Assembly (NCBI RefSeq): GCF_003026475.1
Contig: NZ_PYMC01000002.1
Coordinates: 186,001-250,000, forward strand
Length of the DNA stretch: 64,000 bases
Reading direction: 5' to 3'
From: Photobacterium lipolyticum
Lineage (GTDB): Bacteria; Pseudomonadota; Gammaproteobacteria; Enterobacterales; Vibrionaceae
Shown: positions 27,427 through 36,755 of the stretch, piece by piece
Layout: each line of letters starts with the position of its first letter
How positions within the stretch are numbered: the first letter of the stretch is position 1
Translations under genes and position numbers: made by a program
The notes under the pieces: generated by a model
Database searches by the model: none
What the model was told of the DNA's origin: nothing
What the model saw: the letters and a program-made list of their open reading frames with translations, nothing else

Positions 27427-28416
27427 ATGATCCAACTATTGCATAACGCTCTGACTGCTTTTAATTGCCCAAATCGAGACAGTTACCCGCTGCAAGGACG
27501 TTATGTCGGTAACCTTGAAGCCGTAGAATATTATTTAGCACAAGCAATCGACCTGGAGCCGAAGCAGCAAAAATTACAGATCACCTTGGCGAATATGCAA
27601 ACCTTTCGCGGCGACATAGAGCTCGCATTACACACCTACCAACATGCCCTTTCGTCGGCAACATCAGTATCAGAAAAAACGTTGGCCCTGATTTACCTGT
27701 CGGTATGGCACTCCCACCAAGGCAATTTATTCGAGTCCCAGCAGTATCTCGAACAGCTCGTTACGGCAGATAAGCCCTTAGCTGATAAGGTAGCGTGCTT
27801 ATCGAGAAAAATAGAAGGCATCGTGTCGACGCCTGTTCACTATTGTCCTGCTGAATTACGAGAAAATGAATTACCAGCTGAAGATAAGCATTTCAACCAT
27901 GCCATCATCACATTAGGGTTCAAGCTAAATGATGATGGTTCAATGGCTCCTCAGCTATTGCAACGACTGAGCCTCACTGTAGATCTCTCAAAGCGATACC
28001 CACACAGTGTCATCATCGTCACCGGCGGACTAGAACAAGCGGGAATAACCGAGTCACAGGCCATGAAAGCCTGGCTGGTAGAGCAAGGGATCTCAGCGAA
28101 CCGCGTCATTGAAGAAGATCAGGCAACCAATACCATAGACAATGCCCGGTTCAGCTTAGCACTGCTGGAACGTCACCATATCCATCGCGCAACGCTGGTC
28201 AGTGCATCCATTCATGTTCATCGCTCACAGGTATTGTTCGACACCCTGCAATGGCGAGAAAAACATAGCACAATCCATTTTACCCATTGCGCAGTCGAAG
28301 ACGGCCTATTCTCTGTCATACGCCCTACAGGCAAGGTAAAACGTGATTGCTATATTGATGCCCTGCGCTGCTTTGGCCTGCCTGCCTTCAACTGCTCTCC
28401 GCTCATTCAGCTTTAA
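27427..28416 (+). CDS. YdcF/ElyC family (DUF218) protein with TPR-like N-terminus
   Basis: A 329-residue protein in two parts. The first ~130 residues look like helical TPR pairs (YYLAQAIDLEPKQQKLQITL, ALHTYQHALSSA, LALIYLSVWHSHQGN). The second half is a DUF218 domain with AIITLGFKLN, VIIVTGGLEQAGITESQAMKAWL and IEEDQATNTIDNARFS, the core of the SanA/YdcF/ElyC group linked to cell-envelope functions. No signal peptide is seen, unlike ElyC and SanA. The gene stands alone. Confidence 0.82.
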   Translation: MIQLLHNALTAFNCPNRDSYPLQGRYVGNLEAVEYYLAQAIDLEPKQQKLQITLANMQTFRGDIELALHTYQHALSSATSVSEKTLALIYLSVWHSHQGNLFESQQYLEQLVTADKPLADKVACLSRKIEGIVSTPVHYCPAELRENELPAEDKHFNHAIITLGFKLNDDGSMAPQLLQRLSLTVDLSKRYPHSVIIVTGGLEQAGITESQAMKAWLVEQGISANRVIEEDQATNTIDNARFSLALLERHHIHRATLVSASIHVHRSQVLFDTLQWREKHSTIHFTHCAVEDGLFSVIRPTGKVKRDCYIDALRCFGLPAFNCSPLIQL

Positions 28417-28550
28417 ATTACAAACCACAACAAATTTTCATCCGTTTGCTGTACGTAACGTGAAGTACACATACCAATAACAGCATGCGAGCAGTTTTTT
28501 ACTCTACTATCAAAGGAAAAGGATCTGCTATTTCAGAGGACAAGAATGCC

Positions 28551-29684
28551 ATGAACCCGCGAAACCACACCCTCATCTGTTTTTTTGCCGCTGTACTTAC
28601 CCTTATATGGGGAACCGCGCTGCGGGCGCAAGTTATGGGCGAAACGGTGCTGATCCGTGCACCGGTCGAACACGACCTCTATACCGCCGGCCGCCATATC
28701 GAGATACTTGCCGAGGTGGACGGCGATCTTGTCGCTGCCGGTCAGGTGATCAACGTCACCGATACGGTGCTTGGCGATGTGATCGCCGCTGCGGAGATCA
28801 TTAATCTGCGTGCGAACGTGTTAGATGATGTACGCGCAGCCGGTCGGCAGGTGATTGTCATCGGCGAGGTGGGCGATCATATGGTGGCAGCGGGAGAAAA
28901 CGTTACCCTGGAGTCAGGCAGCCGGATCGGCAGTTGGGCCTGGCTGGCCGGCGAATCTGTACGGGTATCAGGACAAATAGGCCAAGAACTGAAGGCGGCG
29001 GCACGTCATGTGATTATCAGCGGCGAGGTGATCGGCGATGTAGAGCTGATGGCCGAGCAGATCGAGATCCTCGATGGCGCCCACCTTCACGGTGATCTGA
29101 TCTGGCGCAGTGAGCAGCCTCCACTGATCAGTGACGGGGCAACGATCGGCGGACGCATCATCGAGCGACCGCTTCCGGAGCATATGGAAGATGACGACAC
29201 AGTTCCGCTGGCTGCGTTCATATTCTTCGCCGTCAGCCTGATGATCACAGGGGTGGTGATCTATCTGCTGCTTCCGCAGGTGACAGATCAAACCATGGTC
29301 ATACTGCGAAGCCAACCCTGGCTCTGTCTCGGGCTGGGCGTGCTCGTGCTGATCACCACCCCGCTGGTTGTCATTCTGCTGTTTGTCACCACCATCGGCT
29401 CGTTGCTTGCTCTGGTCCTGCTGGCCTGCTATCTGGTGATGATATTGGTTGCCGTGGTAACCGGCATCTTTTCCGTTGGCGATCTGGGTCTTCGCCTTGC
29501 AGGTAAAGGAGATAATGCTGGCAAGGGACTGCGTATTCTCTCCTTTCTTATCGCCATCACCCTGCTGGGGCTGTTACAGCTCATACCCATTGTCGGTGGG
29601 GTGATTAAACTGGCAGTGGTGCTGTTCGGGCTGGGCGGATTGGCACTGACGGCGTATCGTGGCAGTCAGCAAGAGATGGCCTAA
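28551..29684 (+). CDS. Bactofilin-like polymer-forming membrane protein
   Basis: I start at ATG 28551, preceded by AGAGGA and giving a signal-like N-terminus; an ATG 22 codons upstream would put a polar tail before it. The 377-residue product then has about 180 residues of short beta-strand repeats with Gly-Asp turns (EVDGDLVAAGQVINV, TVLGDVIAAAEIINL), like a right-handed beta-helix or bactofilin domain. Four or so transmembrane helices fill the C-terminal half. Codon and base composition is visibly GC-richer than the flanking genes, which suggests recent transfer. Probable role: an envelope-associated scaffold. Confidence 0.75.
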   Translation: MNPRNHTLICFFAAVLTLIWGTALRAQVMGETVLIRAPVEHDLYTAGRHIEILAEVDGDLVAAGQVINVTDTVLGDVIAAAEIINLRANVLDDVRAAGRQVIVIGEVGDHMVAAGENVTLESGSRIGSWAWLAGESVRVSGQIGQELKAAARHVIISGEVIGDVELMAEQIEILDGAHLHGDLIWRSEQPPLISDGATIGGRIIERPLPEHMEDDDTVPLAAFIFFAVSLMITGVVIYLLLPQVTDQTMVILRSQPWLCLGLGVLVLITTPLVVILLFVTTIGSLLALVLLACYLVMILVAVVTGIFSVGDLGLRLAGKGDNAGKGLRILSFLIAITLLGLLQLIPIVGGVIKLAVVLFGLGGLALTAYRGSQQEMA

Positions 29685-29904
29685 TATTAAAGTCATTTAT
29701 GTCTCAGTCTCAGTGCGTTAAACTTCACGTCAAGTTGCAACACCCACAAACAAATAAGCACTGGTGACAACATGCATGACACAGCAAGCGTAAAAAGTCT
29801 TACGCCGTCACCGGTTACATACCCCATTCTGTTAGCTTGTGTTTTTAGTACCCCATTTGGTACCCCATATAGCACAACGGAAATAAAAAAGAGTTATAGA
29901 TCAA

Positions 29905-30858
29905 ATGAGTAGTCAGACAATCCAGTGGTTCCCAGGCCATATGCACAAGGCTCGAAAAGAAATCGAAGAAGTACTACCAAAGATCGATGTCATCATTGAG
30001 GTACTCGATGCGCGTATTCCTTTCAGTAGTGAAAACCCGCTGATCAAAACCTTCCGAGAAAAAAACGACAAGCCTGTCGTTAAAGTGCTGAACAAGCGAG
30101 ATCTGGCCGATCCTGAAATGACCCAGATGTGGATTGAACACCTTGAAAAAGAACAAGGTGTAAAAGCGATTGCCATCACTACAGAAAATATCAACGAAGT
30201 AAACAAAATCACCGAGCTTTGCCGTAAGCTAGCCCCTGGTCGTGAAGAGATGGGCAAAAATATTCGCACCATGATCATGGGTATTCCGAATGTTGGTAAA
30301 TCGACCATCATTAATACTTTGGCTGGTCGTTCCGTTGCTGTAACGGGTAACCAACCAGCCGTAACTCGCCAACAGCAGCGTATTAACCTACAAAACGGGA
30401 TCGTGCTGTCTGATACGCCTGGGATCTTATGGCCTAAAGTTGAGAACCCACACAGTGGTTTCCGTCTGGCAGCAACAGGTGCCGTTAAAGATACCGCCAT
30501 GGACTACATGGATGTCGCTTTTTTCACAATTGAATATTTGGCTGCCGCATACCCGGACTTAATCAAAGCCCGTTACGACCTTGATGATGAATTACCTGAA
30601 ACTGATATCGAGCTGATGGAAGAAATTGGCCGCAAGCGTGGTTGTTTGCGTCCCGGTGGCCGTATCGATTTACACAAAGCATCAGAAATCCTGATCAACG
30701 AACTGCGTAACGGTATTTTGGGTAAGATCACCATGGAACGCCCGGAGATGATCACCGAAGAGTTGGTCAATGTTGCCATTGAAGCCGAACTTAAAAAAGA
30801 ACAGCAAATTAAAAAGAAAGAAGAGCGAAGAAAACGCTACTTGAAGAACAAGCGATAG
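29905..30858 (+). CDS. rbgA: Ribosome biogenesis GTPase YlqF/RbgA
   Basis: A 317-residue circularly permuted GTPase. The G motifs appear in order G4 (VLNKRDL), G1 (GIPNVGKST) and G3 (DTPGIL), diagnostic of the YlqF/YawG group. The N-terminus IQWFPGHMHKARKE and the C-terminal acidic/basic helices match RbgA, which helps assemble the large ribosomal subunit. The C-terminal ~35 residues are very Lys/Glu/Arg-rich, fitting rRNA contact. Confidence 0.9.
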   Translation: MSSQTIQWFPGHMHKARKEIEEVLPKIDVIIEVLDARIPFSSENPLIKTFREKNDKPVVKVLNKRDLADPEMTQMWIEHLEKEQGVKAIAITTENINEVNKITELCRKLAPGREEMGKNIRTMIMGIPNVGKSTIINTLAGRSVAVTGNQPAVTRQQQRINLQNGIVLSDTPGILWPKVENPHSGFRLAATGAVKDTAMDYMDVAFFTIEYLAAAYPDLIKARYDLDDELPETDIELMEEIGRKRGCLRPGGRIDLHKASEILINELRNGILGKITMERPEMITEELVNVAIEAELKKEQQIKKKEERRKRYLKNKR

Positions 30859-31523
30859 ATAACACTCTAATTTGTAAATATATAACTTAGAGTCAAATCT
30901 AGCTGTTTTGAACTGAAAAATGCTGCCAGAAGGCGGCATTATTTATTACTCTACCACATTCCAATTCCGTCTTTATTTCATAAGAATGTATGCGCCCCGT
31001 GGGAGCATGGGGCGCATACATAGAAGCTAATAGGCTGTTTTCCATCAACTTGCCTTCGATTCGTTCAGAATCAGAAACTAATGAAATAATTTTGTGGTCT
31101 GTGTTGGCTTTCCATTCGTAAAAATGTTGCTGTTGCTTGTTGTCATCACGGATCAACTCTCATCCATCTCTTTTTACAAAATTTTTTCAGCTAACTCATC
31201 AATAAGTCAGAAAAACATTCATTTATAACACTAAACATTAGTACTAAAATGAACATTGAAAAAGCAATGATTTTCTCGTTATATTCGATTGATAACAATG
31301 ACTTAATTAAAATGATTATTTGTATTTACTCGTCACAATTCATCTTGTTCTAAATGTAAAGCAACCCATTTATGTAGTACAAACAAAAGTTATCATTCAG
31401 ATAAGTTTTTCTCATTTTACGACCGTAAATTTTAGGTTCATATTCCTCTTCCTGAACAATCATATGCTGCTTTTTTCTACAGCAGTTAATCGAAAAACAT
31501 TATTGATATTGGAGACCGCGGTA
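30859..31523. other. Intergenic region with terminator, perfect inverted repeat and AT-rich promoter
   Basis: After the rbgA terminator comes a 12-bp perfect inverted repeat, TGTATGCGCCCC/GGGGCGCATACA (30987-31020, 10-nt loop), and then ~300 bp of AT-rich DNA leading to the MFS gene. An 85-codon frame on the minus strand spans the hairpins but has only a TTG start and no family, so I do not call it. The stretch from 31230 to 31500 is probably the promoter of the MFS gene. Confidence 0.5.
30919..30940 (+). terminator. Terminator of rbgA
   Basis: AATGCTGCC pairs with GGCGGCATT (one G-T wobble) around an AGAA tetraloop, followed by ATTTATT. Confidence 0.8.
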
Positions 31524-32684
31524 GTGACTAATACCACTACTTGTCACACTGGCGGAGGTATTTTTGTACCTGTTGCCGGGCTGACTATTTTTGCCATTGC
31601 ATCTGGCTATTTAATGAGTTTAATCCCACTTGCGATGGGAGAATTCAAAATAGATACCAGTTATGCTAGCTGGTTAGCCAGTATTTTCTATGTCGGTCTT
31701 CTTATTGGTTCGATGATGATTGAACCGGTGATCGACAAGATCGGCCACCGTATCGCTTTTGTTAGTTTTCTTGCATCACTAGCATTAACGGTTGCAATTA
31801 TGCCGTTATTTCCACACAAAGAAGTATGGCTATTTGCTCGACTTGTTGCGGGGATGGCAGTCGCCGGTATCTTTGTCGTTGTTGAATCATGGCTACTGAT
31901 TGGTGACGATAAAAAAGAGCGCGCAAAACGACTTGGCTTTTACATGACGGCGCTATACGGCGGCACGACGCTAGGTCAGTTTGGTATTGGTTTATTTGGT
32001 ATTAGTGGCTTCGGACCTTTTATCGTTATCTTAACTCTGGTATTAATCGCGATCTTACCGCCATTATTAATTAAGCAAGGTCAGCCCGTTTGTGAATCGC
32101 ACCATAACCTGACCTTTAAGCAGATTACACGCTTGAGTAAGCCAGCCGTTGTTGGTTGCGCCACCTCTGGTATTGTAATGGGCAGCATTTATGGATTAAT
32201 GCCTTTAGGATTACGTCAAAGCGGCATTAGCGATGAAAAAATTGGTCTTTTGATGGCGGCAATCATTCTTGGTGGCATGATGATTCAACCTATCATCAGT
32301 GCATTAGCTCATCGTATGAGTAAAACACTACTATTAGCAATGATGTGCTTAGTCGGTGTGTTTGCGATGGGATTAATATATCAGAATAATGATTATTTTG
32401 TATTAATGATCGCGTTAGCTTTACTGGGGATGTCTGCTTTTACGTTGTATCCCATTGCGATAACCCTGGCTTGTGATGAGCTTGATTCTTCATTTATCGT
32501 CTCAGCTACACAAATAATGCTTTTTAGCTATAGCGTAGGCTCAGCGGCGGGCCCGATGATTGCAAATCGGTTCATGATTGAAAAAAATGGACTGATGGAC
32601 TTTTTCTTCATTGTGCTGTTAAGCACGGCAATTTATATGCTGTTCTCTAGTATCAAGCGTAAACCTCAGGTTCTGGCAAACTAG
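31524..32684 (+). CDS. MFS transporter, YcaD-like
   Basis: A 386-residue major facilitator with about twelve helices. I place the start at GTG 31524, nine bases after GGAG; an in-frame ATG far upstream would add ~68 residues of low-complexity AT-rich coding. Segments VVESWLLIG, GIVMGSIYGLMPLGLRQSG, GMSAFTLYPIAITLACDEL and FSYSVGSAAGP match the YcaD group. Its substrate is unknown. The stop lies 4 bp from the terminator of the convergent csrB-type RNA gene, which can also end this transcript. Confidence 0.85.
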   Translation: MTNTTTCHTGGGIFVPVAGLTIFAIASGYLMSLIPLAMGEFKIDTSYASWLASIFYVGLLIGSMMIEPVIDKIGHRIAFVSFLASLALTVAIMPLFPHKEVWLFARLVAGMAVAGIFVVVESWLLIGDDKKERAKRLGFYMTALYGGTTLGQFGIGLFGISGFGPFIVILTLVLIAILPPLLIKQGQPVCESHHNLTFKQITRLSKPAVVGCATSGIVMGSIYGLMPLGLRQSGISDEKIGLLMAAIILGGMMIQPIISALAHRMSKTLLLAMMCLVGVFAMGLIYQNNDYFVLMIALALLGMSAFTLYPIAITLACDELDSSFIVSATQIMLFSYSVGSAAGPMIANRFMIEKNGLMDFFFIVLLSTAIYMLFSSIKRKPQVLAN

Positions 32685-32688
32685 ATAC

Positions 32689-32719
32689 AAAAAGAGCGGG
32701 CGCGACTTTCGTCGCGCCC
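32689..32719 (-). terminator. Terminator of the CsrB-type RNA
   Basis: Read on the minus strand: GGGCGCGAC, GAAA tetraloop, GTCGCGCCC, then GCTC and five T residues. The 9-bp stem is perfect and almost entirely G-C. Confidence 0.9.
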
Positions 32720-33079
32720 TTAGGTCTTACTTGCAGCAATCCCGCTACTATGGTGCTCCCTGCATCATTCCATGATATCGCCGATTCCTTCAGCTTAGTC
32801 CTTTATTCTCTGTCCCAGAGATATCCTTGATCTTACCTTGATCCGTCGAATCATCCTGTTCCGACTCTCCTCTCCATCCTGGAGGTGTCCCTGACTTCAT
32901 CCTGAAGTGGTCCATTTTCGTCATCCTGACGAGTAAGTCATCCTACCTACTATATCGTTTCCTTCCGATTATCCCTTCACAGTCCATGTCCGATAAGTCA
33001 TCCTGACTCACCGCCCTCATCCTGAGGCTGCCAACATCCCTGGCCTTTTCCTGTTCCGTTCCGTCAGTTCCTTCCGACT
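32689..33079 (-). ncRNA. csrB: CsrB-family regulatory RNA (CsrA/RsmA sponge)
   Basis: A gene-free stretch whose minus strand is packed with GGA triplets: about 31 by hand count in ~390 nt. Six are in exact CAGGATG heptamers, the CsrB consensus. Five of these sit in triloop hairpins of the form NNNCA-GGA-TGNNN at 32872-32884, 32895-32907, 32919-32931, 32996-33008 and 33015-33027. Their outer stems differ (CTC/GAG, CTT/AAG, CGT/ACG, AGT/ACT, CCT/AGG) but always remain paired, so the fold is selected. A TTGCTT-N16-TAATCT promoter and a rho-independent terminator frame it. By family knowledge such RNAs bind several CsrA dimers and relieve translational repression. The 5' end is inferred from the promoter. 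Confidence 0.9.
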
Positions 33080-33085
33080 GGGTAC

Positions 33086-33113
33086 AGATTACTTGTTTTA
33101 TGGATCTAAGCAA
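33086..33113 (-). promoter_or_regulatory. Promoter of the CsrB-type RNA
   Basis: On the minus strand TTGCTT (33108-33113) and TAATCT (33086-33091) are separated by 16 bp, which predicts a start near 33079, just before the first GGA-rich stem. Confidence 0.55.
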
Positions 33114-33247
33114 TGAACTGAGATCACACTTTTAACTGAGTATTTTATATGAACAAACATTTTTAAACATATCTCACTGATAAATATAAAATTTAAATTA
33201 TCAGCAGGAAAAAAAGCCAACAATATTATTACTATTTCGCACAGTTT

Positions 33248-33265
33248 CGTAAGAGATCTCGCACA
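33248..33265 (-). promoter_or_regulatory. Putative UvrY/SirA/VarA (GacA-type) binding site
   Basis: The minus strand reads TGTGCGAGATCTCTTACG, an imperfect 18-bp inverted repeat. As I recall it, the enterobacterial csrB upstream activating element is TGTGAGAGATCTCTTACA; this site differs at two positions. Its centre lies ~177 bp upstream of the predicted RNA start, similar to the distal location in enterobacteria. The remaining stretch from 33114 to 33431 is AT-rich and otherwise featureless. Confidence 0.65.
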
Positions 33266-33431
33266 ATAAGAGGAGTGCTAGTCTGATATTCCTCCACAAA
33301 TCGGCTCAAAACCTTCATTTTAACCAAGGTGCCAGACCGATTTTATGGATCTTTTTCACATCAAGGCCACTTTTCATCGCAATACCCTACGTCAAATAGA
33401 ACCACTCATCACTCATAGGGCAGTCTTTCTC

Positions 33432-36143
33432 TTATACCGCTTCCATCAAGGCCTCTAACTTATCTAATAAGTGTTCTTTCTTAAATGGCTTAGCAATATA
33501 GTCATCCATTCCTGCTTCAAAACATTTCTCAATATCTTCATCAAGGACACTGGCTGTCAAAGCGATAATCGGCAACCGAACAATCTTATTCGCGGTTTCC
33601 CACCGTCGGATCTCTTCTGTCGCAGTGAACCCGTCCATGACAGGCATCATGCAGTCCATGAGAATGGCTTTATAGCGAGTGCCCTTTATTACGGCATCAA
33701 CCGCCTCTTTCCCATTTTTGGCGACTTCAATCTCATAACCCGCTTTTTCAAGTAACACGGAAGCCACTTTCTGATTAATCCGGTTATCTTCAACAATCAA
33801 AACAAGCTCTTTATTCACAATTTCAGCAGTCGTTGTATCTGTAGCAACTGAGCCAATATTGTTATTATTTGAGTCAGTCACCAAGGTATCAGTTTGCGTT
33901 AAAAGATGACGGATCAAAGACTCCCTATTGTGCTTTACCGAACATAATGAGTCACAGATCACTTTCACAAAGCGTTCACCCAGTATTGGCAAAGTCACCA
34001 CGCCATTAATGGTATTACCATAATCATATTGTCCATCACCGTGATGATGGCATATAACCAATGCGGGGCTTAAAGGATTTGCACTCAGTCGTTCAATATC
34101 TTGTTTGGTTTGTTCCAGCGAATGCTGACAATACAGCAGCAAATCATATTGTCCTATCGCAGCTGATTCTGAGGGCCCACTAAATAAAGTGACATCCAAA
34201 CCGTATTTCTTACACTCATCTCCTAACTGCATTGCAAAAGGCGTCTTATTACACAATAACAAGCATTTGATGCTTTTAAACTCAAGAACTGGCTTAGGCT
34301 TCATTTGTTGTATATCGGCCTCAAGAGAAAAGTAAAAATTACTGCCTTTTCCTTTATCTGAATCCAGACCGATCTTTCCTCCCATTAACTCAACCAGCTG
34401 ACAACAAATCGCCAACCCTAGTCCTGTACCACCAAACTGTCGAGTGATAGAGCCATCTTCTTGAGTAAACGGATCAAATATCTGATATTGTTTATTCTTC
34501 GCAATACCTATGCCCGAATCCTGAACTGAAAATAGTAATGTCGCTTTATGTCCATTTAATGAATCACAACTAATGGATAAAACAACGGTTCCATTTTGAG
34601 TAAATTTAACGGCATTAGACATCAGGTTCATTAGCACCTGACGCAAACGGTGCTCATCAATCATTATGAATTGAGGCAGCCTTGGATCAAGTTTGAGTTG
34701 CAGATCGAGACCTTTTTCAGACGCTTTAGCCAATACGACGGTCATCGTGTCATAAGCGACTTCACAAATATCTGATTCATATGACGTCAGCACTAATTTA
34801 CCTGATTCAATTTTGGACAGATCTAAAATATCGTTAATCAACATAAATAGTGTCTGGGAGGAGGTTTCTATTGTTCGCAAATAGTCTGTCTGTGATGGGT
34901 TCAAATCTGTATCAGCCAGGATAGATGTCATACCGATAATGCCATTAAGGGGGGTACGGATCTCATGAGACATATTGGCAAGAAATGAACTTTTTGCGAG
35001 GTTCGCCTTTTCTGCCTCTTCTTTAGCCTTAATGATCTTAGTTTCGTTAATGGCACGTTCTTTAATCAGCTTGTTTAACTTGGTGCTAAACAGCGTGAAT
35101 TCATCGTTACCGTCTTGATCGATTTTCAGCGAGTAATCACGTGCCTCTTCAATCTGAGACATTGTCCGAATGACTCGATGCAAGTAATTGATTATACGCC
35201 GGGAAAGGTTAGCTCCCAGATAACTCATCAGCGCCAGTGAAAGAACAATCGCTAACAAAAAAATGCCCATCAGCAACTTAGCATCGTTCATAGATGTTTG
35301 GATCTCATCAACTAACTGTCGATTGACTTTATACACCACAAACTGAATCAGTTTAAATCGTTCATTAAATGCGATCAGCCCCTTCCCGATCTCACTGTTT
35401 TTAACATTACCCGTTAAGATACCTTCGCGAAGCTTATAACTGCTTGCGAATGCTGGGTGGGCAAACGTTTTAAGCAATAATTCAATTTGTTCAGGTTGCG
35501 CGTTAATTGAAATAAATCGATCAATATATAACTGCTGACGTTCGATGACTGTCGACAAGGATGCTTTATAGTCGAGGTTATTTTGAGCTAAGAATTGATG
35601 AATGTACCAGTTTTCTTCCTGTGCCCAGTACAACAGCCACTGCAGTTGGTATAAAACACTAACATTCTGTTCAATTCGTGTATTTCCAGTGTGTAAAATC
35701 TCTTTTTCAAAATTCATTAAAGACTGATTAATTAGGTCATCCACCCAGAGAGACCAATCATTTAAGTCTTCTTTTTCTAATAGTCTAACCTCTTCGCTCG
35801 CTTCTCCCATCTCAGTCATTACTTGCGACATTTCTGCCAAAACATCACCATGAAAGGCACCAGATAGTAAATGTGAAACATTCTCGATCGACTCTGAGAT
35901 TTGTTTTTCGGCAAGAGTGCTATCTTCCCCCTGTAATCGTCCTATTTTTAAAGAATGTATAGCCGATGAGATTTTAGATTGTTCTGCCAATAACTCAATA
36001 CGAGTATTTAGGGTATTCAAATTCTGCACATCATGATACAGCTTATTGATCTCTAAACCTGCAAAAATACTGGTAAATAGTAAGGGCAATATTACCAGAA
36101 GCAACAGCCTTGTTTTTATGGATATTTTATTCAACAGGCTCAT
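33432..36143 (-). CDS. Hybrid sensor histidine kinase with receiver domain
   Basis: A 903-residue membrane-bound kinase. The start at ATG 36143 has AGGAG upstream; an in-frame start 10 codons earlier is less likely. Order: a helix at ~11-32, a ~250-residue periplasmic sensor that is all-helical and may be NIT-like, a second helix (~285-305), a HAMP segment, the HisKA box [10 protein letters not shown] with His near 391, and an ATPase domain ([28 protein letters not shown]). A degenerate receiver-like region (~620-750) follows, and then a full receiver with Asp near 829 in [12 protein letters not shown]. No HPt domain is present, so the phosphate must go to an outside HPt protein. It diverges from the PstS-like/porin pair and probably senses what that pair handles. 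Confidence 0.9.
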   Translation of the reverse strand: MSLLNKISIKTRLLLLVILPLLFTSIFAGLEINKLYHDVQNLNTLNTRIELLAEQSKISSAIHSLKIGRLQGEDSTLAEKQISESIENVSHLLSGAFHGDVLAEMSQVMTEMGEASEEVRLLEKEDLNDWSLWVDDLINQSLMNFEKEILHTGNTRIEQNVSVLYQLQWLLYWAQEENWYIHQFLAQNNLDYKASLSTVIERQQLYIDRFISINAQPEQIELLLKTFAHPAFASSYKLREGILTGNVKNSEIGKGLIAFNERFKLIQFVVYKVNRQLVDEIQTSMNDAKLLMGIFLLAIVLSLALMSYLGANLSRRIINYLHRVIRTMSQIEEARDYSLKIDQDGNDEFTLFSTKLNKLIKERAINETKIIKAKEEAEKANLAKSSFLANMSHEIRTPLNGIIGMTSILADTDLNPSQTDYLRTIETSSQTLFMLINDILDLSKIESGKLVLTSYESDICEVAYDTMTVVLAKASEKGLDLQLKLDPRLPQFIMIDEHRLRQVLMNLMSNAVKFTQNGTVVLSISCDSLNGHKATLLFSVQDSGIGIAKNKQYQIFDPFTQEDGSITRQFGGTGLGLAICCQLVELMGGKIGLDSDKGKGSNFYFSLEADIQQMKPKPVLEFKSIKCLLLCNKTPFAMQLGDECKKYGLDVTLFSGPSESAAIGQYDLLLYCQHSLEQTKQDIERLSANPLSPALVICHHHGDGQYDYGNTINGVVTLPILGERFVKVICDSLCSVKHNRESLIRHLLTQTDTLVTDSNNNNIGSVATDTTTAEIVNKELVLIVEDNRINQKVASVLLEKAGYEIEVAKNGKEAVDAVIKGTRYKAILMDCMMPVMDGFTATEEIRRWETANKIVRLPIIALTASVLDEDIEKCFEAGMDDYIAKPFKKEHLLDKLEALMEAV

Positions 36144-36250
36144 CTCATCTCCTTGACCTTGAACCCAAATCACATTTATTCATTGCCACATTGATGTCTG
36201 TTTGTAGTTACATTTATGTCTACTATTATCTATATTAGGACTAATTCAGG

Positions 36251-36751
36251 ATGAATGGAAAAGAATTAATGGATAATGGATTTCATGTTCGACACATTCA
36301 GGCCAACGTATTTTTAGGATTATTAGTCGTATTTCTCTGTTTTCCCACATTCGCCGCTAATAATGACGAGAAAGAAGTCAATTTCGCCGTATTTTCGCTA
36401 AATAGTACGTTTCCGACACTCAGTAAAAGTAAAGCTAGAATGCTATATAAAGGAAGAACTAAAAAATTAAACGGTAGCATTAAAATTGTTCTGGTTGACT
36501 TGCCAGAAAGCTCTATTCACCGAGAAGAATTTTATGAAATGTTACTTGGAAAATCCATTCCCCAGATGAATGGTTATTGGGCTAGCCTCTCCTTTTCAGG
36601 TAAAGGTACACCACCGGAAGAACTCAATGGTGATGATATTAAAGACATTCTCGAATGGCTTAATAATAATCCTAATGGTATAGCTTATGCGCCGGTCGAA
36701 TCTGTGCCAGAGAATGCTAATATCCTCATCACAATCTCACAAGGAGAGTAA
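36251..36751 (+). CDS. PstS-like periplasmic substrate-binding domain protein
   Basis: A 166-residue protein with an N-terminal hydrophobic signal (FLGLLVVFLCFPTFAANND), so exported. It resembles the second lobe of phosphate-type binding proteins: KARMLYKGRTKKLNGSIKIVLVDLP, REEFYEMLLGKSIPQMNGYW, FSGKGTPPE, and NPNGIAYAP near the end, the usual PstS layout. At half the normal PstS length and with no transporter genes, it is not a normal ABC component. It is probably a stand-alone sensor accessory for the divergent kinase. The next gene starts 4 bp after its stop. Confidence 0.75.
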   Translation: MNGKELMDNGFHVRHIQANVFLGLLVVFLCFPTFAANNDEKEVNFAVFSLNSTFPTLSKSKARMLYKGRTKKLNGSIKIVLVDLPESSIHREEFYEMLLGKSIPQMNGYWASLSFSGKGTPPEELNGDDIKDILEWLNNNPNGIAYAPVESVPENANILITISQGE

Positions 36752-36755
36752 GGTT

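Noticed and set aside
29693-29875. 60-codon minus-strand frame with repeated Met-Gly-Tyr-like codons
   Set aside because: It is produced by the ATGGGGTA repeats and overlaps an intergenic promoter region; no conserved features.
30899-31156. 85-codon minus-strand frame
   Set aside because: TTG start, no family, and it runs through the rbgA terminator and a perfect inverted repeat.
32850-33030. Repeated CATCCTG units looked at first like a CRISPR array or simple repeats
   Set aside because: Spacing is irregular, units are short, and flanks covary as hairpin stems; this is a CsrB-type RNA.
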